From: a virus
Virus record (IMG/VR): IMGVR_UViG_3300023181_000374
Coordinates: 1-33,539 of that record
Strand: one strand, 5' to 3'
Length of the DNA stretch: 33,539 nucleotides
Below, one piece after another: positions 1-10,316 of the stretch. Both the position numbers and the translations under genes were made by a program. The notes beneath the pieces are model-generated. The model had not been told where the DNA came from. It did no database searches and saw only the letters and a list, made by a program, of their open reading frames with translations. Positions within the stretch are counted from its first letter, which is position 1, and each line of letters begins with the position of its first letter.

Positions 1-3000
1 TTACCAGCTCATTCCTACACCTTGCCCCATATAGATACCGTTTACATATTTTCGTGTCTCTGGGTTTCCTGATGATATATATTCATATCCGGTCATAGGA
101 GTCATACCATTAACTTTTATACCACCTGTGACTGATAATGCGCCAGTAACCTGTAATTCTTTGAGTTTAGTCATGCCATTGACTTCCAAAGCTGTTCCTG
201 AAGCAGGAGCAGATAAGTAAGCTGCATGTGTGGCATTGCCCAAAGCTTCAATATGCATTACCGCCTGAACGCCATCAACGCCACGATATCTGCCATCAGA
301 TGCAATGTAAAGTCCTTTAGGGTCTATTTTGCTACCAACAAGCCTTGTAAGTGGAATCCCTTCCCAGCTTTGAGTCACAGGGTTCCAGTAACTACCGCTG
401 TTAAACACGTTATTAAGACTAATAGAAGCATCTGAAGACTTGAAAGCCATTGGAGCAACAACACCAGCACCTGGGTACTCAAAAGAATTAGGACTTAAAA
501 GACCATCAGAGGTGATCAGCCAGCCTCCAATATTTCCATTCACTGCTTTCAGATTGGTTACAGAAATATTTAAAGCTTCTATCTGTGCAGCAGTGATGTA
601 CCCAGCATTGATGATATTAGCCCATATACCCGCTGCATTCAATAACGTTGTCCTAATCATACCCTTATCAATAATCGTGTCTCCCAGCTGAGAAAACAAC
701 ACGAATTCCTGATAAGCAAGCGGTTTTAAAGCAGCCGTTAAGTTGTCATATATTAGTTTTGCATTGGCAACCGCATCTTGATAGGCTTGTGCCGCCTTAT
801 TGCTTGCATCAGCTGCTGCTGCTAGTTGCGCCTCCGTCGATGCTGCGTTAGCTTTGATCACAGCATATGCATTTGAAGCCTCAACCGCACTGTTGTAAGC
901 AGATGTTGCCCTACTTTCAGCATCTGTCTGTGCTGCACTAATAGCACTAGCCTTTGCGATATTGGCTTCACTCTTAGCTATGGCCTCAGCAAATTCGTTA
1001 GCTGCAACAACCCCCGCTAAAGCATCATTTGATTGATTTAAGCCAGTGTCTGCTGTGATCTGGGCTGCAAGTGCATTCGCATTAGCTAAAGCTGCTTGAT
1101 TATCGGTATCTGCCACATCTTTGACCACACCACCAGACCCTTTGAATGTGAGTTTTCCAAATATTTCGCCAGTGTCTAAATTCCAGGATGATTGATAACC
1201 TTCGATTATTCCGGTTTTTATCCTGCGTCCACTGATTGATGTTATCCCATAAGTCATAGCAACATCCCTTACCCCGTTTTTAGCAGGGGAAACAACACCC
1301 AGCAAGAAACTATATTGCCCTGGCACGTCTTCCAGCTTCACCTGATCAGGGGTGATAATGAACTCTCCAACCAGGGCAATCTTTGAACACCTGGCATAAA
1401 TGTAGTAAAGCGTATTGCTCAGCAAGTCGGATTTTGTAACTCCTTGCATATTCCAAATTGATCCTAACCCAGCAATCTCAATTTCCAGGTGGATCAACTG
1501 ACCCCCTGTAATATTGATACTGTTGCTATTGTTAAGAAAGTTATCAGTTACTACAACTTCATTCAACAGCAGATTTTGAGACTTGATACCAAATATACCC
1601 AGAGCAGCTGTGATGACTCCAACATTAATTTTAGTGCTATCGAATAGCCCATCAGTATCGAAAATACTATTTTCCAGAACCCGCAGAACAAACGTCGCTC
1701 TCCTTGCTGCTGCGACGTTCATTTTTGAAATGGCACTAAACTGCTTGGTGCTTTCAATTGCATTCGCTACTAGTCTTTCCTGTAGGTTGTAAGGCACAAA
1801 AGTTGAAATTACCGCCACCACATCCCCAGGATTTACCCGTGGATATGTTAAGCCCGTAATCCTTAATGAATCATGGATAAGATTATTATCAGGATTAACG
1901 ACATTCACCTTATCTCCGATTTTCAAAATCAAACCATTATCCCTAATGTACTTCTGATCAATTTCAAGCGTATATAAGACCTTTGGCAGGTTGTTCTGCA
2001 TAAGAAACTCTAATGTCTTAGCCTTCAATAGTGCTTCATTAGCGGTGACATACGAAGCAGGCATCCTGAAATCCAACAGCACATAAGTATCTCCAACTTC
2101 AGGAACACTATTTGCATTAGGTAAGACATATCCATCAGAATCCTTGGATTCCAAAAAGAAAATGGTCTTGGTGACGTGATCATAGCTTTTAATATCAAAC
2201 TCCTGGTTCATCAGTGCACCTGACGTAAACATGATCTTAGCGGTTACACCTTCTTGATAATGCTCAGCCAAATTAAAATCTATCGTTGTATCAACTACAG
2301 AATGTGCATTTACCGTAGTTGTAACTGCTGTGATCGAACTTGTCCGTTTGGGAAAAATATCTGCGTTTTCATATTTACCTGCCCGAACTTTGAATCTATC
2401 AACATTACTTTCCAAGAATCTTTCTTCAAAAACGAGCTTTTTAGAGCCGTTCCGATAGGTGTAATCAATGTTTCTTGTGCCACCATAACCGTAAGCCCTG
2501 GTGATTACTTCGCTATTGTCTGATCCTTCCAACGTTAGTTTATACAACCCTTTCTGTTCACCCACTTCAAAGGTAAGCCCCGTATCACGCCCCATTGTTT
2601 TAACCAGGTTAAGCTCCTTGCCTTTCAAATAATATTCAAAGGAGCATTTCTGCGCAATCTTAGTTAACGCTGAAAGATGGGTATCACCAGCATATTCAAT
2701 TAATACGGGTTCACTTACATCAACAATACCTACAGTGTAACCAGGATCATCTACATTCAAAGATTCCACCAGCAATGCTATATGACGATCTGCTGTAGCA
2801 TAGAGAGGGAACTCATCCGCCCCCTCAAATTTCATGAACTCATGTTTTAATGATTCTGCCTGTGAATCAAACTTTATTTGATAGCTGTAATTAACTCCAT
2901 CAAAATCCTTTTTAGGTATTGAATTGATTTTGTAAACTTCGCCATCTTGCAAAATGTAGTCTTCATACTGAAGGTTTAAAGAACGGCTGACCTTAACAGA

Positions 3001-3111
3001 GCAGAGCACGTACTGATCAGACATCATTGCCAGCGTGACTTTGGTGTCTTCATCTATCTGCAATGCTTCAATTACCTGACCAGCTCTATATATATTTAGT
3101 ACATCTGACAT
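1..3111 (-). CDS. Tal-like tail tip / baseplate hub protein
   Basis: A 1036-aa tail protein at the end of the minus-strand tail operon. The N-terminal ~400 residues are beta-rich and resemble the tail-associated (gp27/Tal, 'prophage endopeptidase tail') hub of siphoviruses. Residues ~660-800 are a long Ala/Asn-rich stretch with heptad character, likely a trimeric coiled coil. The C-terminus is beta-rich with Gly/Ser-rich turns, as in a fibre tip. It starts at ATG 5 bp after the stop of the hydrolase-domain tail gene and ends with TAA at base 1, so it is complete. Family knowledge places such a protein after Dit, forming the tip that contacts the cell. No peptidase catalytic residues could be assigned. 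Further tail-fibre genes may lie outside the window on the left. Confidence 0.75.
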   Translation of the reverse strand: MSDVLNIYRAGQVIEALQIDEDTKVTLAMMSDQYVLCSVKVSRSLNLQYEDYILQDGEVYKINSIPKKDFDGVNYSYQIKFDSQAESLKHEFMKFEGADEFPLYATADRHIALLVESLNVDDPGYTVGIVDVSEPVLIEYAGDTHLSALTKIAQKCSFEYYLKGKELNLVKTMGRDTGLTFEVGEQKGLYKLTLEGSDNSEVITRAYGYGGTRNIDYTYRNGSKKLVFEERFLESNVDRFKVRAGKYENADIFPKRTSSITAVTTTVNAHSVVDTTIDFNLAEHYQEGVTAKIMFTSGALMNQEFDIKSYDHVTKTIFFLESKDSDGYVLPNANSVPEVGDTYVLLDFRMPASYVTANEALLKAKTLEFLMQNNLPKVLYTLEIDQKYIRDNGLILKIGDKVNVVNPDNNLIHDSLRITGLTYPRVNPGDVVAVISTFVPYNLQERLVANAIESTKQFSAISKMNVAAARRATFVLRVLENSIFDTDGLFDSTKINVGVITAALGIFGIKSQNLLLNEVVVTDNFLNNSNSINITGGQLIHLEIEIAGLGSIWNMQGVTKSDLLSNTLYYIYARCSKIALVGEFIITPDQVKLEDVPGQYSFLLGVVSPAKNGVRDVAMTYGITSISGRRIKTGIIEGYQSSWNLDTGEIFGKLTFKGSGGVVKDVADTDNQAALANANALAAQITADTGLNQSNDALAGVVAANEFAEAIAKSEANIAKASAISAAQTDAESRATSAYNSAVEASNAYAVIKANAASTEAQLAAAADASNKAAQAYQDAVANAKLIYDNLTAALKPLAYQEFVLFSQLGDTIIDKGMIRTTLLNAAGIWANIINAGYITAAQIEALNISVTNLKAVNGNIGGWLITSDGLLSPNSFEYPGAGVVAPMAFKSSDASISLNNVFNSGSYWNPVTQSWEGIPLTRLVGSKIDPKGLYIASDGRYRGVDGVQAVMHIEALGNATHAAYLSAPASGTALEVNGMTKLKELQVTGALSVTGGIKVNGMTPMTGYEYISSGNPETRKYVNGIYMGQGVGMSW

Positions 3112-3115
3112 TAGA

Positions 3116-5302
3116 CTATGAATTTTTAGAGTTGAAAAAGGCTAACGTAGCAGCAGGATCGAAAATACTTGCACCAAGGTGCCCCCCAGTTGGCAACAGT
3201 GTTAGCGATAAACTTCCTCCAGCGGATTCAAAAGCTTGCTTAAACGCCTTTACCTGAAGAGATGGAACTAGCGTATCGTCTTCTGTCTGAATAACCATCA
3301 TATCTATTCCTAGAAAAACAAAAACGTTTCTCACAGGATCAACAAAATAAAATGATTTCAAAGTACTAGTACTGGGCTTTGTTACAATATCATTAACGAA
3401 ATAAGCGGTAGCCCCTACATAAGTATCTTTCCAAATGTAAGGAGCAGAGTAGTAAGCTTCATCCGGCTGACCGAATCCATAAGTGAGCTTAGTCCAATAC
3501 GCTGAAGCACCATATGTAGCCCCAGTATTCATTGTGGCTATAGTAGCTTGTACAGATAATGTTGTGGCATTAACTGCTGCTGCTGCTGTAGTTACTACAG
3601 CAGTTTGTAGAGCTGTACCAGTGTCAAGTATCAGCGTCGTTCCTGCTGGTATAGCTGAAGTCAGTGCGCCAATTGGCAGACTGGTGACACCTGCTATTTG
3701 CGAAGCTGTTACCCTAACTGATAAAGCAGGATCAACCCCCGTAGAGTTAGCAGCAGAAACATAAAAATCACCAAATGCCTTTTGAATCGTGCCACTAAAA
3801 CCGCGATTAGTATAACAGTCCGAAAGGTCGCAGACACCGCTTACTGCGCAAATACTTCTCACTGAATTTGGATATTGTATTGCATAACGTAATGACACAA
3901 GGAACCCCATTGAAAACCCCAAGAGATTTAAATATCTAGTTGCAGGTATATTTGCCCTTACATACTCTAACAACGCCTTACGATATTTCATTCCGGTTGG
4001 TGCTCCCCAGTTAGAAACTGTTGCCTCAGTTGCTGTTGCAGTAGGAGCATTATATCCTCCATCAATTCCAAAAGCACAGTAACCACCTTCCCACAGTTTC
4101 ATTATAGTTGGCGCCGTTCCTGTCCCAAATGTGCAGTTTGACAAATTCCCATATGCATTTTGGTGATTCAGCATAACCAAGTCCACTGGCCTCGATCCTT
4201 GAACTTTCGGAATAAAAATGATCGCACTATTATCCTGGAGAATACTTGTCCTAAAAAAGCCTGGAGGGTTTAATTTACCATCAGATGGATTGCCCAATCC
4301 CTGGTTAATAAATACGCCAATGATTCTGTTTTGCGTGGACTGGGTTGCGATTGACAAACGTGTCAATTTGTATCGTGCAAGGGTTCCAGCTCCACCAAAA
4401 ATAGCAATACCACTATTGAGCGCATTAATAGGATTGATCTTATATAACACACGCTGATCCCACACAATACTGGATGTGCTAATATATAAACCCATCGGAT
4501 TAACATCGGGGATAATAGCCGATGTAACATTTTTACCGTCCCCAGTCATCATGAACCAAACTTTGGTTCCTGCTGGGATAGCTGTTAAGGCTGCCAGAAC
4601 GTCACCTCCAACTGTTGCACCGATACCGCTGGTACGAAGGTTAGTTCCTCTTATCCCTGTTCTAAAATCATCAGAGGCATCACCGAAATGCAATTGGGTT
4701 ATAGGAAGATCATCGTTAATTTCTATCAAAATCGCTACCCTGAAAGGCTTACTTGCATCTATTGGTTTAGGCAGATAAATATTTCCAGATCCTGCTGTCC
4801 CAGCAACGGCAGCAACCACCCCTCCACTTGGATGATTTGCCAGGCCATTGGTTGCATTTGCCGTAGGATTGTCTAGTCCTTCAGCAGTTAGAACTGGATA
4901 ATACATTCCGTTGATGCTTTCAAAGAAAGGACTGTTTGCAAACTGAGTAGGATCGAAATTGCTCAACTCGCTCATAGCTTGTTTTTCAGCATTTGTATAA
5001 TCATTTGTAGAAAGACCCTTACCATCAACCTTAGGCTGTAACCCATTTACAGTCGCATTGTATGTAGATACAAAAGTGTCAAAAGCAGATTGTGCCACCT
5101 TACCGCCAACGGCTAAATTATTAGCTATCACATAATCATTAAAAGCTTGTGACAATCCCGGATCGGTGCCTGCTCCTATATAAGTTTTTAATTGAGCTGG
5201 AGTCAACTCCAGCATAGCACCATCACCTGCCCTTACGGCTAAAATCTTTTCTGTTCCTATAATTGAAGGTATGGAGATTGCATCTTCTGGAAAATTTGAC
5301 AT
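3116..5302 (-). CDS. Tail protein with alpha/beta-hydrolase (esterase-like) domain
   Basis: A 728-aa protein between Dit and the tip protein. Residues 1-130 resemble a tail-fibre linker. Residues ~180-330 look like a beta-sandwich (carbohydrate-binding type) module. Residues ~350-728 form an alpha/beta hydrolase: a nucleophile elbow GFSMG with Ser464, an acid in EDDTLVP (Asp675 or Asp676) and a base in GGHLG (His708). Between nucleophile and acid, residues ~530-592 are a Gly/Ala/Thr-rich beta insertion with the 'AGVTSL...IPAGT' look of phage decoration modules. The context suggests a virion-borne enzyme that removes acyl groups from a surface polysaccharide during adsorption. The substrate cannot be told from sequence. 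The hydrolase call is strong; the depolymerase/deacetylase role is inference. Confidence 0.72.
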   Translation of the reverse strand: MSNFPEDAISIPSIIGTEKILAVRAGDGAMLELTPAQLKTYIGAGTDPGLSQAFNDYVIANNLAVGGKVAQSAFDTFVSTYNATVNGLQPKVDGKGLSTNDYTNAEKQAMSELSNFDPTQFANSPFFESINGMYYPVLTAEGLDNPTANATNGLANHPSGGVVAAVAGTAGSGNIYLPKPIDASKPFRVAILIEINDDLPITQLHFGDASDDFRTGIRGTNLRTSGIGATVGGDVLAALTAIPAGTKVWFMMTGDGKNVTSAIIPDVNPMGLYISTSSIVWDQRVLYKINPINALNSGIAIFGGAGTLARYKLTRLSIATQSTQNRIIGVFINQGLGNPSDGKLNPPGFFRTSILQDNSAIIFIPKVQGSRPVDLVMLNHQNAYGNLSNCTFGTGTAPTIMKLWEGGYCAFGIDGGYNAPTATATEATVSNWGAPTGMKYRKALLEYVRANIPATRYLNLLGFSMGFLVSLRYAIQYPNSVRSICAVSGVCDLSDCYTNRGFSGTIQKAFGDFYVSAANSTGVDPALSVRVTASQIAGVTSLPIGALTSAIPAGTTLILDTGTALQTAVVTTAAAAVNATTLSVQATIATMNTGATYGASAYWTKLTYGFGQPDEAYYSAPYIWKDTYVGATAYFVNDIVTKPSTSTLKSFYFVDPVRNVFVFLGIDMMVIQTEDDTLVPSLQVKAFKQAFESAGGSLSLTLLPTGGHLGASIFDPAATLAFFNSKNS

Positions 5303-5303
5303 A

Positions 5304-6299
5304 TTATATTTCTTTAATTGTTTTTATTTGAATCCTGTTATTTTGTATTATCACTGTACTACCATTAACTTTTAAATCAGCCAATTCCACTGGGGGTGCA
5401 GTTCCTACCTTTATTTGCACTATACTGCCATTTATAGACACCAGACTTCCTTTAATGACTAAACCTGGCACATCCATTAGCACACCTGTTTGAACTAGTT
5501 TAAATTCGACTAAACCAGCAAATGAACTTCCTTGATCATGCAGCGTATGCACCTCAAAACCATCCTTTATAAAGAATGAGATACTAATGTCATTTACTGC
5601 TTTCAGCCTCCTTAATCCTGGTGCATTCAGTAATGCATATAGGCCCTTGATCTTATCCTGAAAGGCTGAATAATCAGGCTGCTCAATGAATAATTTAATA
5701 TTGAGTTCACGAGCCTGAGTCTTTGTAACTTGATAGCCTTCTTTGGAATAGGAAGTAAATTGGGGCTGCTTTGTTGAGGGTCTATTTCTTACTTCTCCAG
5801 CAATTTCAATAAGAAAACCACCCAGAGCAGAAAAGCTAATATCACTTATACCGTATTGCGCTTCATCCGACTCTGGCATTATCCCTGATAAATCTGGCAT
5901 AGGTTCCCGAAAAACTATTGTAATCTTCAGCCCCTGATCCGTGATGTATTCAGGCGAAATGGTGTCTTTCACATAAACCTGAAAAACTCCAAAGTCCGTG
6001 ATCAATGGCACCAAACCCGTAAACCCGTCTATTAGAGAATATAAAGCAGACAAATGGTTTTTGCACTCCAGATCAGTATCAGCAAGGATATACCCTGTTA
6101 GATAAATATCCCGACCACCTAACCTGATTTCACTGGCAGCGACATAAGGCTGTATGCCCTCCCTTCCAGGCCACTCATGAAATGTTTTACCCAATCTGGA
6201 GGGATTATCAAGATGTCCCTTCAAATATATATTGCTGCCGGAGTGCTTACCGGGGAACCATTCAAATACTGAAAGGTCAGTCCCACCTAAGCTTACCAT
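5304..6299 (-). CDS. Distal tail (Dit)-like protein
   Basis: A 331-aa beta-rich protein directly after the tape measure, with its ATG overlapping the tape measure stop by one base (TAATG). In siphoviruses this place is held by Dit, the hexameric ring joining tail tube to tip. The protein appears to hold two related halves, each with a beta-sandwich pattern, followed by a C-terminal Ser/Val/Ile-rich beta segment (~residues 280-331). No enzymatic motif is seen. The role rests mainly on gene order (tape measure, Dit, fibre/enzyme, Tal) and size. Confidence 0.6.
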   Translation of the reverse strand: MVSLGGTDLSVFEWFPGKHSGSNIYLKGHLDNPSRLGKTFHEWPGREGIQPYVAASEIRLGGRDIYLTGYILADTDLECKNHLSALYSLIDGFTGLVPLITDFGVFQVYVKDTISPEYITDQGLKITIVFREPMPDLSGIMPESDEAQYGISDISFSALGGFLIEIAGEVRNRPSTKQPQFTSYSKEGYQVTKTQARELNIKLFIEQPDYSAFQDKIKGLYALLNAPGLRRLKAVNDISISFFIKDGFEVHTLHDQGSSFAGLVEFKLVQTGVLMDVPGLVIKGSLVSINGSIVQIKVGTAPPVELADLKVNGSTVIIQNNRIQIKTIKEI

Positions 6300-9200
6300 T
6301 AGAATTTAGCACCAAATGAGCCCTTGGTGTTGGCTTTAATTTCCTTAAGCTCTACTACAACTTTTTCCAGTTCGACAACGGTATTGAAGGTGTTTATTTC
6401 AATCGCCTGGATACCACGAAGCTGATCAACGAATACTTGATGTGAACTTTTCTGAAGGGTTACTAACTGCTTACCATTATCATATACTCCATTTAATCGA
6501 CCAACAACGGCGCTTCCAGTTTCTTCAGTTAAAGCAGCACGGACAACGCCAGCAGCACCTGAATCATTTGTATTGGTTTTACCACTAAGACTGATCCCTG
6601 TAGCTTTCTCCACTGCATCAGCAGCTTTTAAAAAGGTATCGGTAGTTGTATTCAAACCATCCTTAAAATTATTGATCTCACTACTATCCAGCCCATCCTG
6701 AGCATCTTTACCAAACTGTTCTACGATCTTCTTTAAAGGCTCAGAAAGCAACTGGTAAGACAAGGCGCTCAACATCGCATTAGCAACCATTTCTTCAGCA
6801 TCATCTGCGAAATCTGCAAACGCCCGTTTACCATTTTTAACACCATTGATAATGGCACTTGAAATGCTATCAGCAGTAAGACCGCCAGTAAGCTTGTTGG
6901 TGATGATCTCTGCTGTATCTTCAGCAGCATCGCCAATCGCCTCCATTTCATCGTGCGAGTTCTTCAGGTTTTGAAATAGCTTTTCTGTAGCCTCATCTAA
7001 CTTACCAGCAATGGATAAAGCTTCAAGCTGCTCATAGGTCTGTCCCTTCAGATCACCATAGTCATATACTGTCCTGGTCTTTTTACCAACACCCAGAAAT
7101 CCACCATATTTTTCAGTCCTGATGTTCGTGATCTGCTGACCTGACTGCACCTGAGCAAGCAGCTTGTCGTAATCTGACTTTGACTGATCAGCCTGGGTAG
7201 CAAGCATTTTTTTTCTTGCCTCCAGTTCAAAGTTAGTCAGATCATTAATATCCTGCTGAGTCCTGGCACGATCCCTCATTTCAACATTCAGGTTAATTTC
7301 TCCCTGAAGTAATCCAGCTTTGTAGGTCTTTATCTCTTCAAGAGCCTTCAGCTCGCTCGCCCTTGCCTTAGCACCAATTGAAAACACCCCAGCAACTGCA
7401 CCTATAGCTCCCTGAATACCACCAACGATATCACCACTTGCAAAACTAGCTACAGCCCCTGCTGCATTTGCTGCCACTCCAGCAATATCACCCAGAGTCT
7501 CCAACGTGTCTGCTGTATCAGGAGCAACTTCCCTAAGCGCATCAGCCATTTCGTGAAAACTACCAGCAGCTGCATTTGCAAATTCTGAAATTTGCCTGGC
7601 TTGTTTAACGCCCTTTGCAGTCTCCTGAATGGTTTGCCCGAACTTATCCTGAGTAAAACCCTGATCACCCAGAGCAGCCTGAGCCTTGCCAAGCTTTCCT
7701 TTAATAGCTGCTCTCTGGTCTGGAGTAAGTTTTGAGTTTTCAAGTTCCTTTTCTGCATCCCTGATCCGCTGTTTAAGTTCCGCCAATGAAGCGTTCGTCA
7801 CATCTTTCATTGCATCCTTATAAAACTGAGATTCTTGGTTAGCAATGGCTTTATTGGCTTTCAGCTCTAAATCCTTAGTCTCATTAAGCTTGGCAATCCT
7901 TGCTGAACGTTCACCATCGCTCATAGTCTTGTCAGCATTCAATGCTGCTACGTCCTTGTCATATTGGCTTTCAATTTCCAGCCTTTGAACAGCAGCATTT
8001 TGGGTTGCGTCAAGAATCCTTTTTAAGTTCTTGGTAACAGCATCAAATGTGGCATTGCTCTGTTCCTTCTCGGCTTCAACAATAGCAGTCTTCAGATAGT
8101 CCCGCATGGAATTGGCACCAGCGCTCTGATCAGCAGCTTTAGGCATCAATGAATTTAGGTAGGACACATAATTTTCATACCCCTTTAGTTCACCTGAAAA
8201 ACGCTCTTTTGCCTTTCTTACACCTACATCAAGCTTATAAGACTCAAACTGATCAAAGAGCTGCTTTTGCTGGTCTATTGTTATTTTTGAGGCCTCAAAG
8301 GCTCTTTGAGAGACGATATCTTCTTTAGCTCTGTCCTGAATTGCTTTAAGCCCAGCAGTGTCAATAGCATTTTTTGGATTCTTAGCATTGTAAGCAGTGA
8401 TGATATCATTTGCTTTTTTGAACTTATCGGACAGCGCCTTTAGTTCCTCATCGTCCTGTGTGTAGCTTTTGCGAGCATATTCATTATCAAGGTCTGTGAT
8501 CTTTTGCAGCAGACCTTTCCGGGTATTCAAAACCTTGTTTAACGCATTAGCTGCCTTGCTATCAGCTTTACCGTCAGCTGAAGCATCATAAGCTCGCAAG
8601 TTTTCTTTAGCATCAATAATAGCAGCCTTATATACTGCTGAACGAGCTTTAAAATCAACCGCAGATTTATCCAGGTCATTTAAAGCAGCCTGATTAACCC
8701 TGATGATATTATCATAGAAATCTTTATTCCGTTTGGCAACAGTAGTATCAGCGGACATATCGGAATTTGCCAGTATCTGCTGCTGGGTGAAGGCATCAAG
8801 TTTGTTCAGCTGATCTACTAAAAGTTTATCAGCATCAGCAACTTTTTTAAACTCCAACTCCGCTGTTTTTCTATAATCAACAGTAGTCGTTGTACCTCCA
8901 GTAGTACCCTGGTTAGCGTACGAATATGTACCCTTTCTCTTTCCAGTCCTAAATTCCTCAACATTAGATTTCGCTTCCTGGTATTGCTCTGACAGCTCCA
9001 GACGCTTAGTATATAACTCAGTTCTTTTTGATGCTGTAACCTCTTCAATGGCTTTGCGTTTCAGGGACAAAATATATTTGTCCAGGGCTGCTGTGCCTTC
9101 ATCGGTTTTTAGCTTCTCCAGCGTTAAACCATTCAGATATGTTGGAGATAACTGGTTTAACTTTTTAATCGCCTCCATCCGGCTCTCTTTACTCAGCAGT

Positions 9201-10099
9201 TCGTTTTTAGCAGTAATTAACAGGCTGTCGAGCGAAGATTTCTCCTTTGCAAAGTTTCCGATGTAGGCTTTATTAATGTCCTGTAAAGATTGTTCAAATT
9301 CCTTTGCAGCAGCATTGGCACCAAATAAACTTGTCACCCAGTCACCGATCTCTTTACCATAAATGGTTAGTAGTGTAACGCCAATTGACATAAGGGTATT
9401 GACGGAGAAGAAAGAGGAACCAATTGCTTTTAAAATGCCGATCCCCTTTTTACCTTCAGCTGCCGACAACGCCTGTTCTTTGGCTAATTCACCGATTTGA
9501 CTTGCTGCCTCTTCGGACGCTCCGCCAGCTACAGCAGTTGCAGCAGCCTGCTCACCTGCAACGACTGCACTATTTTTTGATGCTTCATCAAGTGCTGCAC
9601 TGGTACGCTGCACCTCATCAAAGAAAATAGGTAAGTTATTTGATATCGCTAGAAATCCTGTTTGCGCAGAAAAAGTAAAAGCTGGTAATTCCCTTGAAAT
9701 TTGGTTAATTGAATTTGACAGACCATTAAAAGAACCCGCTGCTTTATCGATAGGTTCATGTAAACCATCAAGCCCAACTTTCTTCAGCTTGGAAAGTTCA
9801 ACACCGATACCTTTAATCTTTTGGTTGTATTGCTCCAGCTGTCCAACATCGGTGGTTTTCTTGGCTAAGTCCCGATAATCCTTTAATTCCTTTTCTAACG
9901 ACTCCCAAGACTTTGCGACTTGATTAATTCCCGCTCTTTGAGTCTCGGTTAAGGCTTCAAAACTTTGTTCGATACGTTCCACAGCAACAGCAGCATCTTC
10001 GCCTACACCCAGAATATTGTTTCGGATTTGATCAGTAGCCGTACGCACCTCAGCAGGGTTGAGTACAAAATCAACATGTTGTTCTAAATTATCCTCCAT
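6299..10099 (-). CDS. Tail tape measure protein
   Basis: The longest gene in the window, 1266 aa. It is almost wholly helical, with long Lys/Glu/Ala/Gln-rich coiled coils, broken by a hydrophobic segment near residues 225-255 (the FFSVNTLMSIGVTLLTIYG area) and a Gly/Ala-rich hydrophobic stretch near residues 870-910. This is typical of tape measure proteins, which set tail length and help DNA enter the cell. At about 1.5 angstrom per residue it would give a tail of roughly 190 nm. Its ATG lies inside the 3' end of the small upstream chaperone gene (11-bp overlap). No lysozyme or peptidase domain was recognised. Confidence 0.9.
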   Translation of the reverse strand: MEDNLEQHVDFVLNPAEVRTATDQIRNNILGVGEDAAVAVERIEQSFEALTETQRAGINQVAKSWESLEKELKDYRDLAKKTTDVGQLEQYNQKIKGIGVELSKLKKVGLDGLHEPIDKAAGSFNGLSNSINQISRELPAFTFSAQTGFLAISNNLPIFFDEVQRTSAALDEASKNSAVVAGEQAAATAVAGGASEEAASQIGELAKEQALSAAEGKKGIGILKAIGSSFFSVNTLMSIGVTLLTIYGKEIGDWVTSLFGANAAAKEFEQSLQDINKAYIGNFAKEKSSLDSLLITAKNELLSKESRMEAIKKLNQLSPTYLNGLTLEKLKTDEGTAALDKYILSLKRKAIEEVTASKRTELYTKRLELSEQYQEAKSNVEEFRTGKRKGTYSYANQGTTGGTTTTVDYRKTAELEFKKVADADKLLVDQLNKLDAFTQQQILANSDMSADTTVAKRNKDFYDNIIRVNQAALNDLDKSAVDFKARSAVYKAAIIDAKENLRAYDASADGKADSKAANALNKVLNTRKGLLQKITDLDNEYARKSYTQDDEELKALSDKFKKANDIITAYNAKNPKNAIDTAGLKAIQDRAKEDIVSQRAFEASKITIDQQKQLFDQFESYKLDVGVRKAKERFSGELKGYENYVSYLNSLMPKAADQSAGANSMRDYLKTAIVEAEKEQSNATFDAVTKNLKRILDATQNAAVQRLEIESQYDKDVAALNADKTMSDGERSARIAKLNETKDLELKANKAIANQESQFYKDAMKDVTNASLAELKQRIRDAEKELENSKLTPDQRAAIKGKLGKAQAALGDQGFTQDKFGQTIQETAKGVKQARQISEFANAAAGSFHEMADALREVAPDTADTLETLGDIAGVAANAAGAVASFASGDIVGGIQGAIGAVAGVFSIGAKARASELKALEEIKTYKAGLLQGEINLNVEMRDRARTQQDINDLTNFELEARKKMLATQADQSKSDYDKLLAQVQSGQQITNIRTEKYGGFLGVGKKTRTVYDYGDLKGQTYEQLEALSIAGKLDEATEKLFQNLKNSHDEMEAIGDAAEDTAEIITNKLTGGLTADSISSAIINGVKNGKRAFADFADDAEEMVANAMLSALSYQLLSEPLKKIVEQFGKDAQDGLDSSEINNFKDGLNTTTDTFLKAADAVEKATGISLSGKTNTNDSGAAGVVRAALTEETGSAVVGRLNGVYDNGKQLVTLQKSSHQVFVDQLRGIQAIEINTFNTVVELEKVVVELKEIKANTKGSFGAKF

Positions 10100-10316
10100 T
10101 GGTCTTTTTGCTTTTTAATCGTGCAGCGTAATCCTTGCCGGACATTTTTATTACTTTCTTGTTTCCTTTTTTGATGGACTTGATACCTGGAGCATCCGAC
10201 ATGATCATGATAATTGTGCTCCAGTTTACTTTCCAAAGAATATGATGTATAGACCAACCCGTTTTAGTAATAATGGGTTCAAGCCTACCGAAAGGGCTAT
10301 GCATACCATAAGGCAC
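10089..10316 (-). CDS. Tail assembly chaperone, downstream (T-like) frame
   Basis: A 75-aa product if it starts at the GTG overlapping the TAG stop of the upstream gene by one base; an ATG at codon 5 (10304) is an alternative. The protein has the pattern W-x3-HILW-x3-W followed by a Met/Ile-rich stretch and SDAPG, then a Lys-rich tail, as in the T portion of tail assembly chaperones. It sits just before the tape measure, as expected. The same frame remains open upstream to base 10454, so it may also be made as a -1 frameshift extension of the upstream gene (see findings). Confidence 0.6.
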   Translation of the reverse strand: MPYGMHSPFGRLEPIITKTGWSIHHILWKVNWSTIIMIMSDAPGIKSIKKGNKKVIKMSGKDYAARLKSKKTNGG

